Source of the DNA: Jacaranda mimosifolia
Lineage: Eukaryota > Streptophyta > Magnoliopsida > Lamiales > Bignoniaceae
NCBI GenBank assembly: GCA_018894105.1
Contig: CM032125.1
Span: 36,441,032 to 36,505,031, forward strand
Length of the DNA: 64,000 nt
Direction: 5' to 3'
Position numbers and translations under genes: made by a program. Under the pieces are notes generated by a model. That model was not told where the DNA came from. It did no database searches and was given only the letters and a program-made list of their open reading frames with translations. Numbering within the stretch: the stretch's first letter is position 1; every line of letters begins with the position of its first letter. Shown here one piece after another: positions 10,595-22,000 of this stretch.

Positions 10595-13500
10595 TCACCC
10601 GATCCGTTTTGGGTTTCTGTTGGGATTCCTCCGATTCTGATTTGATACTTTGCTGAGTTTCCAGGGTTTGGCTTTGGGATGTTGCTGGGCTTCCTCAGGA
10701 TCCCATCTCTCGTGGTGAAACTTTACGACAATGCAGGTGATATTATCAGCACTACCACGACTGAATGCTGTTTCTGTCAGCTTCCGAGCTGCTGGTTCTG
10801 GTTCTTTTTCTGTTTGTGCTATAGAGACAGCATCCTGAAAATAGTGTGAACAGGGAAATGTGTTAGTGTCCCACATTGGTGAAATAAATAAATAGTAGTA
10901 CATCTCTATATATGTCCTTTTGACAATTCTCACCTCTCAAATTAACTTTTGAGGTGGGTGTCTATTGTTCTACAGGATGAGCAATATTGTAATGGATGAC
11001 AATGCTACAAGCTTATTTTTCAGTTATCTTTTATTATTGTGTTTATACCTTGATCTTTGATGGAATAGGCATAATTTTATTAGAATTTGTTAAAATCGCA
11101 TGTTTACAACTTTTGTGTCTTTTCTGTGTCACTTGTGCATATAACTTTCTTATCCAATAAATGTAATAAGGATATGAAAAAGTGAGTCTGTTAGTAATAT
11201 CCAACCACCATTTTGTAAAAGTTGAAACTGAATAAATACACTCAGAAGGGCCTGAAGAAAACTAAAGATTTGATAAATGAATATCTGTCGTCCATCAAAG
11301 GAGTTACCTCATTAGGTACAACATCCCAAAGTCCATCACTGGCAATTCAAGATCTTGGTCAACCTCTTGCTCCTGTATAGTCACAAGAAAAATTGATGAG
11401 CCTCTAAATTAGATAAGTCTGAGGTCATCAAAGGGTAAGCTCTTTTGACTGAATTTCTTGAGTAAGGGTCCAACAAAGTGGGCTATACTGTGGCACCATC
11501 ACCATATATAGAGAAGTACGGCTTTGGCTCGTGGATGATCTGTAGAATCATCATCATGGACTGACGGACCTCAACTTTGTATAATCACATAATATTCTGA
11601 ACACGGATTGACGGGTTGTGGTTCATCAGTATGGAAGTATAGGGTTTATAAACATAAAGTAATTGAACTCTCTGATTAAAATTCTATGGAGTACCTGTAT
11701 GTCAGGTTCATGCGATTGCCAAAAGCTTGAGACATGGCCAAGACACCTCCAACTCTCCAAGTGCCTGATACAGTAGCAATAATGGAGGGTAAGTCGGCTG
11801 CTTTAAGTATCTAAAAATTGTTTATTAGGTACAGTTATTCACAAATGCTACCTGATAACTTCTTATATTCTCTCTTTTCTTGTCTCCTATAGACATTTTC
11901 ACTTAAAAAAAGAGGAGGAAGAAAAGAAAAAGAATAGGAAGAAAAGAAGAAGAAGAAGAAGAAGAAGTACCCCAACACACACACAACTCTCTCTTCACAA
12001 GACAAATTTGATGTAAAGGGAAATACACAAATTGGAGGAAGATCAGTTAGTCCATGAATTAGGTCCATTATTGTGCATGTGATGTCAAGCGTGATAAGAC
12101 AACTCCATGTATTGCATCAAAGAGATTGTCAGTTATATTATTGTTGATCAAATAGAAGCTAAAGTACCATTTATTGAGTTGACAAGAAACTAATAAGCAA
12201 AAACTCTTTTTGACATGTATAAAACACAGCCATGCTATGTTTCCTGCATGATACCAGTTGCAGAAGATTCTCGCCACATTGCAAAGACAGCCAGTAGACA
12301 CAACAGTTGATACATAAGAAGGTCCGTACCTGCCCACATCACAACACCTCCGGCACTTTCAATTCTCTTCCTCTCGGCACTTCTGTTTGGTTTATGATCT
12401 TCTGATAGCGGAGATGCTGTCAAACAAGAAAATTGTCTCAATAGTTTGTCTGGAATATCAAAAAGCTTAAAACAATCATCAACCTCACCAGCAACCCAAG
12501 TGTTGTGTTGATGTATTATATATGAAATGGTACTCAAATATTTTAATAGAAGTTGGTTTGATGTCAATTTCTTAATTTAACCTGCCATGTCAACCAGTCC
12601 TGAGAAGGTACTCGCATGTCAAAAAAGACAAAGATGACCATAGATCATTTTCCTTGTGCCAATTAATTTTTTATGCGCATAATCATCAAAATTTTCACAT
12701 GCAGGCAATGTTCAGTTTTCAAGGGCGAAAACATCTCTGTGGCAGAGCACTATGCCAGCTGATGCCTATGCAGAATTGTGAAGTTAGAAATTACATTCTT
12801 CCTACAACAATGATATCACTTTACTGACTGACCGTGTTTTCAAGAGAATCAATACAAATATAAGCATTATATAAAGAACATGAAATATAAAATTTCACAG
12901 TAACTTTGTCTTTTTGTAGTAATTAGTCACTAAAAAATACCGATCATACCACAAATTTATCACCATGGAAGAATTTAAGCGGCCCACATTAATTATACAA
13001 TCAACATAATATCTAAAGGAGATTCACAATCCCATCTTTGTAGGGGGAGGACTAAAGGACTTCCCTTCAAAATAGTTAAAGGTTTTAATGTCATAAAAGT
13101 CCTCCATGATAGCCCTTTCTCTGCTCCCAACATTAGGAAAAATTGAGCATGTATCCTTTTTATGACACATAAAATAAAAGCTAAACCTAGTTATGCTTCA
13201 AACCTAATTCATATAAAGTACATGAGGAACAAACATTTTTTTTTCTCAATTTTAACATTAAGAACCAATCCAACATTATCAGAAGAAATCTTTCACTCAT
13301 TTCAGGAAGTGAACCACAGTGCAAACACTCTCATGCACCAGAACACAGTATTCCTCAATTAGAAACTGGAAAAGAAAATTTGAAGGCACGGATTCATTGT
13401 CACAGCACATATGTTGCTGAAAAAACAGAACAGGATATAATCTCACTAACAAAGATTAATTTTAATACTACTTTGGAACAATTACCATCAAGGCTAGTTG

Positions 13501-13880
13501 TCAATTGCCAAAACATTAGCTTTACTCATAAGAGATGCTGAATTAAAAGGACGAAAGTTATATATATTGACTGACTTTTTTTGGGATCATTCTTACTAAA
13601 AATGCAAAAATGACAACTGAAAACTTATTTGAGTAGCCTCATGCAATGCATTCAAAATAGCCTAAAAGAAAAGAGCATCCTTTATAATGAAATAGCTACC
13701 TGACCAAATATATAGCTAATTTAAAATCCTGAATATTTAATCTCCTCTTCCATCATCCACTGGCATAGCCACCATCATCATCCTTCTTGGGTAATATATC
13801 ACTCATAGGACCTTTAGCAGTTGCACCAGAATCCAACATCATCATTCTCGTTTTTGCAATAAGTTAAGCTGCCGTTGACA
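10595..13880 (-). pseudogene. PP2C phosphatase pseudogene (At5g53140-like)
   Basis: Minus-strand exons align in order with the Arabidopsis PP2C, but the gene is broken. The first recognisable exon (about 13740-13870) reads LDSGATAKGPMSDI...DDDGGYASG and then hits TGA at 13753-13755, where the family has Gly. A remnant at about 13062-13135 keeps MEDFYDIK. No exon with DGHGG or GDSR was found between 12417 and 13060. The exon at 12330-12416 reads SEDHKPNRS...GGVVMWAG. The exon at 11696-11764 reads GTWRVGGVLAMSQAFGN, with Gln replacing the usual Arg, and loses the following LKQF-type segment. In the exon at 11308-11372 the expected [13 protein letters not shown] is reached only after a frame change consistent with loss of about 10 bases. 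The last exon (10595-10834) is intact, with SRGSADNITCIVVKF. Several independent lesions argue against a sequencing error. Confidence 0.85.
11933..11967. repeat. GAA-type microsatellite
   Basis: Run of AGAAGA units inside an intron of the PP2C pseudogene. Confidence 0.6.
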
Positions 13881-15057
13881 TTCAAACTTCAATGGGTATA
13901 GTTTAAACAGCCTTGCCTTAGTGTATTTCCCAATAGGTCACACCCAAAGACTTGCACACCTCCAAAAGCTATTACGTAACATAAAAAGCAAAACGCCCTG
14001 ATCTCAATTTTGATGCCAATTCCACCAAAAACATTAAAAAAAAGAACAGGAAAAGAAGACAGAGAGAGGAAATAGCCTCATCGCTTCTCTTAAGCAAAGA
14101 AAGAATTTGACTGGGTAAAGAGGAAGCATAAAGAATAAATGAAAATCACAAAAAGAACATGCCAAATACACTTTTTTTCTACTTTGAGCAAAGAACACCA
14201 GAAATAATAGGTCTGAATTCATTTCACTTTGTCAAGATATGAATACATTTTTTAGTATCAAGATATACTTTCTCCATACTAAGTAAACATCTGCAAACAC
14301 TATTCTCTTTTATATAATACAGAAAAGAACCTTTGTTCCTGCTCATATATAAAATAACTGAAAGTTTGAATCTTCGGCTCGCTTGGCCGTCAAACAATCA
14401 TATTCAACTCAATAAAGTCATCATTTTGTACTTCAGATTTTCTTTCTTCAGATTATTTTACAGTAGCCTCAGTTTGAACTTGCCTCCTCTATTTTAATAT
14501 GCATTTAATAATCAAACGATTCAGTACACACATGACTCTACTGCTGAATCTGATTTCCTTCAATCTCATGCACTTTACAAACAAGCAGCTTCTGATTAAA
14601 ACAACTGAAAAAATCAACAAAACACAGAGAAAAAAGCACCTCTTACGTTCACATTAACTAGCTCCTTCAATCTGCGAAAACCACAACACGCAATGCGGAT
14701 CCGCCACCATTATCACAACAAAGAATCTAACAATTTTCTATTCAATAACAAATCTAATTTGGAAAAGTTACACGCGCAAATTACGTTTCAAACAATTCCA
14801 CCTCGATCGCTTTCAACCTTCGAATTCAGCCGGCGATAGGAGAGAACACCTCATCAAATATTCGCAACGAATCATCTAACAGAAATTTTCTCATTATATT
14901 GTTAAATACGGAATCTAGAAACAAAGATAAGAATTGTAATTATCATCGAATGAAATCATTGAGTGAAGATGCAATTTTCAACGTGGATTGGAGGAGAGAA
15001 AGAGAGAATATGCAAGTGTTGAGCATTGTGTTGAATCTGGTGGGCGAATGAGGAGCG

Positions 15058-15067
15058 GCCACGTGGC
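15058..15067. promoter_or_regulatory. Perfect palindromic G-box
   Basis: GCCACGTGGC is a full G-box/ABRE core palindrome. It sits about 1.2 kb upstream (on the minus strand) of the first recognisable exon of the PP2C pseudogene, about where that gene's promoter would have been. Activity is not shown. Confidence 0.5.
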
Positions 15068-15247
15068 ATATGCCTTGTGCTTCCAGGGAGGATCTTATGT
15101 ATCTCATCCAAGGACCTAAATCAATTTTATAGCTTTTAGTAGTAGCAACTCTAATTAGTCTATTCTACAAAATAAAATAAAAAATAAAAAAATAAAAAAA
15201 AACCTCTAATTAGTCTTGTATTTATTTAGGATGTTTACAAGAGTTTT

Positions 15248-15502
15248 GGGAATGTTTGGTTATATTTTTCTAAAAAAAAATTATTTTGGTGAAATAATTC
15301 TTACATTTTCAATACAATTTTCACATTCATGAATATCACTTTCAATATTACATGACCAAATAAAATTGTTTGGTTATGTTTTGGTTACATTTCTAACACA
15401 ACTTTCATATTCTCCAATATCACTTTCAACATCCATTCTCCCAAAACATATATTAAAATCACGAAAAAAAAAATATATATATATATATAACCAAATATTG
15501 CC
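15248..15502. mobile_element. Tourist-like MITE, family 1
   Basis: Left terminus GGGAATGTTTGGTTATAT matches the reverse complement of the right terminus (GGCAATATTTGGTTATAT). TTT flanks both ends as a possible 3-bp target duplication. A second internal TTTGGTTATGTTTTGG near 15370 suggests internal duplication. No coding capacity. Confidence 0.7.
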
Positions 15503-17811
15503 TTTATTTTTTTTTTAAAAAAAAGTGATTAATTTTAAAAATTGAAGAAGTGAAAAATATTTTAAAAATAGTAAAATCATAAGCGCTAATGTTTGATAGA
15601 AAATAATTTTGCTCAAGTTTATGCAAAAAAATAAAAAGAATACTAAATTATTATTTAACATGGGATTCTAAAAATATTTATAAAATTATCAAATAAAACT
15701 TTTAAATATTCAATATAAAATCAAAAGATGCAAAAAGCATCTTCAATGGTGTTTCCAACTTCAATCAAACACTTTGAATGGAAACATGTGGTGCTCTTAA
15801 TTTGTTTATGTGTTTCTTTTCTTTTTTTTTTTTTCCTCCCAATCAAGAAATGCAAAAGTTGAAAATAGAAGTTATTCCATTCCAAATACCTTCTTAATCA
15901 CTCTTTCAATGAGAAGTACATAGACAACAACATGGTTGAAGTGTTGAACTATTAGTTATGTTTCATATGAAGAAAAAGAGTAGGGGAATGACAAGTGATA
16001 TAACGATTTTAATAGGTTTGATCATGAAAATTTTTCATCATGATAAAATATTCAAACTATCTTATTATAAAAAGACGAGTCTGTTATTACAATTTCATTA
16101 AGTACTAATAAGGTTAATTCAGTACAAATAATTGTTCACAAATTACTATGAAATGTTAGTTCAAACCTATAATCTTTTTATGAAAAATTATGAATCAAAT
16201 CAATTGGATTGCTATTCTAGCGTTGACATTAAACTTCTAGTTGTTCGTTTAAAAAAAAAATATTAAATGTATATATGTTGATAAATATTGTAGCTATGCT
16301 AATATTATTTTGTAAAATTCAATGAGGTAAAATTATTACAATTATACATTATATAAAATTTGGTCTTTGAATTATGTATTTGAGTGGTCATAGTTTGAAA
16401 TCATGTGTTGGTCATCCAAACATTAGTTGGAAGTTGGGACAATTGAAAAAGAAAGAAGTACCCATCAATGCTTTGATGGTCAAAAGAATCAAAACATGAT
16501 GCATGCAAGGTATACAAACAAAGAAACTAGTTCATGGGCCTCTAAAGTCAACTAGAGTTTCTTCACCTTTTTTCTCATTCCATCTCCTTGAGCATCCAAG
16601 AGTCAACTTATACAAGTGGTCTTATTCTCATGGAGAAATGTTGCAATAGCTAACATATAGCTTTAACATGTTTGGTAATTAGTTTTAATTGGTTATCTAC
16701 TAACTCTATAAATTGGTATAATTTTATTTTTTTTTGTATAATTAAAGCTTTTGCTATTCAATATATATATATATATATATATTTCAAAATAGGTGATCCA
16801 ATCAAATACGAAGATGAGAACTCGTTTTAGCATAATTAGATTGGATATACCACTTCGAGATCAGTAAAAAAATTTCAAAAAAAACTCATTTTTAGTTAAA
16901 TTTAAATCAATAAAAATAAATGAGGGATGTATGATTATAGACGCAAGTGTAGAAAATAATAATTCTATATGATAAAAGTGCACCTCTTAGGGTATTTCAA
17001 TCCTTTGTCTCATTAGTTCAACTTGGCTAAAGTAAACTATTCGGCTTGAGATGGACAAACATATAATCCCCCAATTTCAAGTGAATTTTTACAAAAATGC
17101 ATTTAAGAGTATAAATTCTGTCGAATGATTCGATTACAAATCATACATGATTCAAATTCTTCACTAAAGAAAAGAAGAAAACAAGAAGAATAAAGGTTGG
17201 TAAAAGTAAAATTGCAAAAGAGAAATTTGAGCCCATTATAACATGTAATTATTGATCCCCAACACATTGTAACATGTAATTAAGTACCTAAATCTTTGTA
17301 ATAATTTTTTTTGTCAAGTTGTTTTTAGCCCATTCAAGTAAGACCATCAAGTACAAAGGGGTAACCCAAAGTTATCATCCACTTTTAAAAATAAAATATC
17401 ATGAAAAAAAATAAAAAGATTTATAAATAAGAAAAAGCTTTTTATACTAAGATCCACACACAAATATATATACACAGATTTTGTCGATGATCAATGATAC
17501 TGTCTTCACACCTTTATCTTCTCTCTGTGAGATTCGAAATTTAAATTTTAATAAATTCTAAATCTGCTCGCGTGTAAAAAAAATTAGATCTATATATGAG
17601 TTTCTTGATTTATTTTTTGACTTTTTATTCACTAATATATTTATTACAAGCATAGCATTAGAAAATGCAACAACCGGACAACAAAGCCACCGGAGAGAAA
17701 AAGTCGCACCCATTTGGAAGTGGGTCCCACCAACGACTTTCCATAAATTTCTCCGTTCATTTGAACTGTATGTACTATTGGGTGGACTGATACATACAAC
17801 AGAATTGCTTT

Positions 17812-18135
17812 GGCTTTGTTTGGTTATGTTTTCTGAAACAATATTATTTTAGAAAAATATAATAAAATATATATATATATTTATTTTTTTTTAAATACAC
17901 ATTTTTTAATATATATATATATTTTTAAATATTAAAATAATTACTCATTCCATTATCACTTTAAAAATTCAATAAAAAAAATATTAATTTAACTGTTACA
18001 ATAAAAAAAATATCTCCACAAAATATAAATAAAGATATTAAAAAATAATTTTTATATTTTTTAATAATTTATTTTTCTAAAATATATAATATACAAATAA
18101 TAAAATCAAACCAAAAAACATAACCAAACATGACC
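17812..18135. mobile_element. Tourist-like MITE, family 1
   Basis: The left end GGCTTTGTTTGGTTATGTTT is mirrored by the right end (reverse complement GGTCATGTTTGGTTATGTTT). The interior shares AACTGTTACA with the other family members. It lies just upstream of the CNGC leader. Confidence 0.75.
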
Positions 18136-19096
18136 TTGCTTTTTTCTCTATCTAAAAATCCAACTGCAGGATCACGAGATTTTTTTAATCGAATTGCGGA
18201 AAAAGATTTTACTGTAATAAATAATAATAGTTAGAAAATCAGTCCAAAAATTGGAGAAGTGAAGGCCGTCTCCACGAAGCTTCCATCCGCAGGCTCTCGC
18301 TCTCTCTCACACGCAGTACACGCAGTGATGTTTGACGTCGTGGACTGGTCTTTATAACAACTCATGGTTCGGTATGTCTGCTTGTTATTTTATTTTATTT
18401 TTAAATTGTAATTTTCAATTTTTGTTGTTATCTGTTGAATTTTCGTGCTGAGGGAGGAAATTGAAGTAAAAGAACGGTGAGTTCTGATTGTGTTTTTAGT
18501 GCGATGATTCTGTTTTGAAGTGTATCTGATTGATTATCTGTGTTTGTTGGGGAAGGATTTGGGTTTGTCATTTGTGTAGTGTGTTAAAAGTTGAATTTTC
18601 ATTTTATTTTTCTCGTTTTGGGGGTTTGAGACTTGTTTTTGAAAAGGCTGTGTTTACTTGGATAAACGGTTGAAGTAATCGATGTTTGTTTTGTTTGGTA
18701 GGAAATTGATTGAAAAAATTTATTGAAGTAAAAAGGAAGTGGAGGTTGAAATGGAAATGTTGCTGTCTTATTGCAATTTACGATTATGATAGGGTCTGAA
18801 AGTGTGAATTTGGAAGCAAATTGAAGTGCTTTTGCTTTATTCCCTTTTTTGCTGCCGCCGATCAAATTATGAGGTATTACTGTGGATGTTTGGAATTCAT
18901 GTTTGCTTTGGTTAATAGTAATTCAGCTTTTGTTTCAGTTTTGACTTGGCAATGAATTATTTCTAATGGAAGGTACTTATCATATCTCCAGGGCGGACCA
19001 GGGATTGAACTTCGGCAAAGTCTGGGGCTAGCAGAACTTCTGTTCCCCTTATTAGAAGTCTGAGTTCTGTTTTGCAGGCTGTTCATGTGAGAAGTT
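18136..19096 (+). promoter_or_regulatory. Promoter and 5' leader of the CNGC gene
   Basis: A CT-rich stretch near 18290-18310 (TCTCGCTCTCTCTC) is typical of plant core-promoter or leader DNA. The coding first exon begins after the acceptor TTTTGCAG at 19077, so 19 leader bases precede the ATG at 19097 and one or more leader exons lie between about 18260 and 18480. The transcription start is not determined. Confidence 0.45.
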
Positions 19097-22000
19097 ATGA
19101 ATTACCACCGTGAGAAGTTTGTTAGGTTAGTTCGACATACTTGTTATCTCCATTTCTGTGCCATAGTTGGGGTTTTAGGAGACATTTCTGTTCGTCCTAA
19201 ATAACATTTAGGATGAATGGAGAAAAAGTATTGTTAGGTTAGTTCAACATACTTGTTATCTCCATTTCTGTGCCATAGTTGGGGTTTTAGGAGACATTTC
19301 TGTTCATCCTTCATAACATTTAGGAAGAACAGAGAAAAAGTATCATCTGGAGAGAATCAAAGGATAAAATACTTTACCCTATGAGATATTGATTGCTTCC
19401 CTGCCGCTGGGTACAAGACTACTCGTTTTCCAGCACAATAGTAGGAGACTGGAGAGGGTGTTTCATTGCTGGCGGCTTATTTCATGAAATGAAGTAATAA
19501 CTCAAGAGAGGTTCTCAAGAAGCAGCTTAGTTATTCGCTTGCCTTCCCTCTCCTTGGACAACCCTCCATTTCCTGATGAAGAACTTCATCATGTTAAAAG
19601 AGTTCAAAAATTCAATAGTACTAGATAACAGTATTTCAAGTGGTCTTTTATCAGAGATTTGGAACTGTCTTTGTTCCCAAAAATATCTAATAATTTTACC
19701 TTTCAGGTTTGAAGACTGGAGATCTGAGAAAAGTTTTAATGAAAATTCTCCCTCTGAAGGTGGAGTGCAACTGGGCAGACTTAGATCAGCAGTATACTCA
19801 GTTTCCAACAAATTTCAGAGAGGATTAGAAACTGGCTCCGAAAGAATCAAGAGGTTCGCAGGATCAATAAGGTCCTTCTCTTTAGGAAGGTTTCTGGCAG
19901 ATGAGGAGGGATCTAGAAAGAAAATTCTTGATCCTCAAGGATCGTTTCTTCAGAGATGGAATAAGATTTTTGTACTGGCATGTGTGATTGCTGTTTCCCT
20001 GGATCCCTTGTTTTTTTACATTCCCATTATCAACGATGATAAAAAATGCCTTGATTTGGACCGGAAATTGGAACTTGCCGCTAGCATTCTACGATCCTTC
20101 ACAGATATCTTTTACCTCATACACATTATTTTTCAATTTCGTACCGGTTTCATTGCCCCTTCTTCACGTGTATTTGGAAGAGGTGTCCTAGTTCAAGATT
20201 CCTGGGAAATAGCAAAGAGATACCTGTCATCGTATTTTATAATTGACATTCTTGCAGTTCTTCCGCTTCCACAGGTAAGAAAGACATTTCCTCATGCAGA
20301 ATATGAGCTAGATTGTGTGTAACTGTCAAATTATAAGAGGATAAAACATGTTTGTTCTTCATGGTTTTTTGGATGGTTAAATGAATCACAAAAAGGTTCC
20401 TTGTGAGTTTTCTCCATGATCTTCACTGTTGTAATCGCACATCAGTATAGTTGAGTAAGATGATTAATAGGGTAAACTCGTGTTATTTAAATTACTGCCC
20501 ATTTTTTGTTTGAGATACTGCAATATTAAATTAGTTTGTTTAAAGATTATTTGCTTTGTTGTAATGTATCTCTGTATCTGATCATCTTGTAACTTTCCCA
20601 GATTGTAATTCTCATCATCATTCCCAAGTTGAAAGGTGCAAGATCTTTGAACACAAAGAATTTGTTAAAATTTGTGGTGATCTTCCAATATATACCAAGG
20701 GTTCTCAGAGTCTATCCCTTATATAGAGAAGTCACAAGAACTTCTGGCATACTCACTGAGACTGCATGGGCTGGAGCTGCCTTCAATCTTTTTCTTTACA
20801 TGCTTGCCAGTCATGTAAGTCTGCCTACAAAGCTTCATGTGCATTCGACTGAGCCATGCTTCTTTTCTGCTTTCCCCAGTTCTTTTTTTTTGTTTGTTTT
20901 TTTGGTGGGGGAACAGGTGGGTTGTTGGGTGGGGGGATAATGTAATTTTATTAGAACCCGAGAAACAAGTACATCAAAATAGTTACAATCCAATTACAAT
21001 AAGAAATCAGGGACTACCTGAAGAAATACAAAATCAGAACTAAGAATTATTTATTATCTTTGAACTGCAGTTGTGTTCCTTTGGTTCTTTATGTTGGAAA
21101 TTTTCAGGGAACAAAAATTGGCATTGTTTTTTTATAACCTTCCATGTTCTTGAGCCTAAATGAGGATGGTTTGGTCATGCTAAAGAGAATAAGGTAGGCC
21201 ATGGTAGCAAATCTTCAAAGCAAAACTAATCTATCTATTATACATAGTATATGAATATAGTTTAGTGCATTATCCATACATACAGGTGAAAAAATGAGGG
21301 TAGGTATTTTCCTTGTGCAGTAATATATTTTTGTGCACCAATAATACACACATGTTATGCATACAGTATGAGGTTGATAAGTTTAGGGGATACATTGTTA
21401 ACCTTATTCTCGGCAGGTGGGGATGGGTCTAGGGTGAATCTTGCTGGTGGGTTGGGGACTGTGAATCTTCCAAATATATGACAAATTGGTAAACTTCCTT
21501 TACTAATTAAATGTACTTATTGCCTCTTTATCATTGCGTTTTTGCTCCTCTGTCAGGTGCTTGGAGGCTTTTGGTATTTATTTTCAATAGAACGTGAAAC
21601 TACTTGCTGGGAGAGAGCTTGTGGGCATGAATCTGCATGTAGAGATGCTTCATTTTATTGTGACGCTGATCATACAGGATTCAGTCAATATTTGAATCAA
21701 TCCTGCCCTATACAGGCTGCTAATGCTACACTTTTTGACTTTGGGATATTCCTTGAAGCTCTTCAATCGGGCATTGTTGAATCAAAAGATTTTCCTCAGA
21801 AGCTCTTTTATTGTTTCTGGTGGGGACTGCAGAACTTAAGGTATGTTCCTCCTAGATTTAACGTGCTCGCATGTTGATGTCATAATGGTACTTCTTATAA
21901 ATAGCACCCCATTGTCTGATGGTTTCTTGTAGTGCCAAAACATGGCTGCCTTCCGATGCTCTCTTGTTTTGAGGTACAAACCTTATAGAATGTCAAGTAC

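Larger units (their letters stand above)
13881..17811. other. Intergenic DNA between the PP2C remnant and the CNGC gene
   Basis: No supported coding gene. The left part (to about 15050) probably corresponds to the 5' leader and promoter of the decayed PP2C. The rest is AT-rich and contains one MITE (15248-15502), TA microsatellites near 16760 and no other structure I could interpret. Confidence 0.5.

Noticed and set aside
20875..21050. T-rich run followed by a retroposon-like segment in CNGC1 intron 3
   Set aside because: It looks like a LINE 3' tail on the minus strand, but no coding match or target duplication could be identified.
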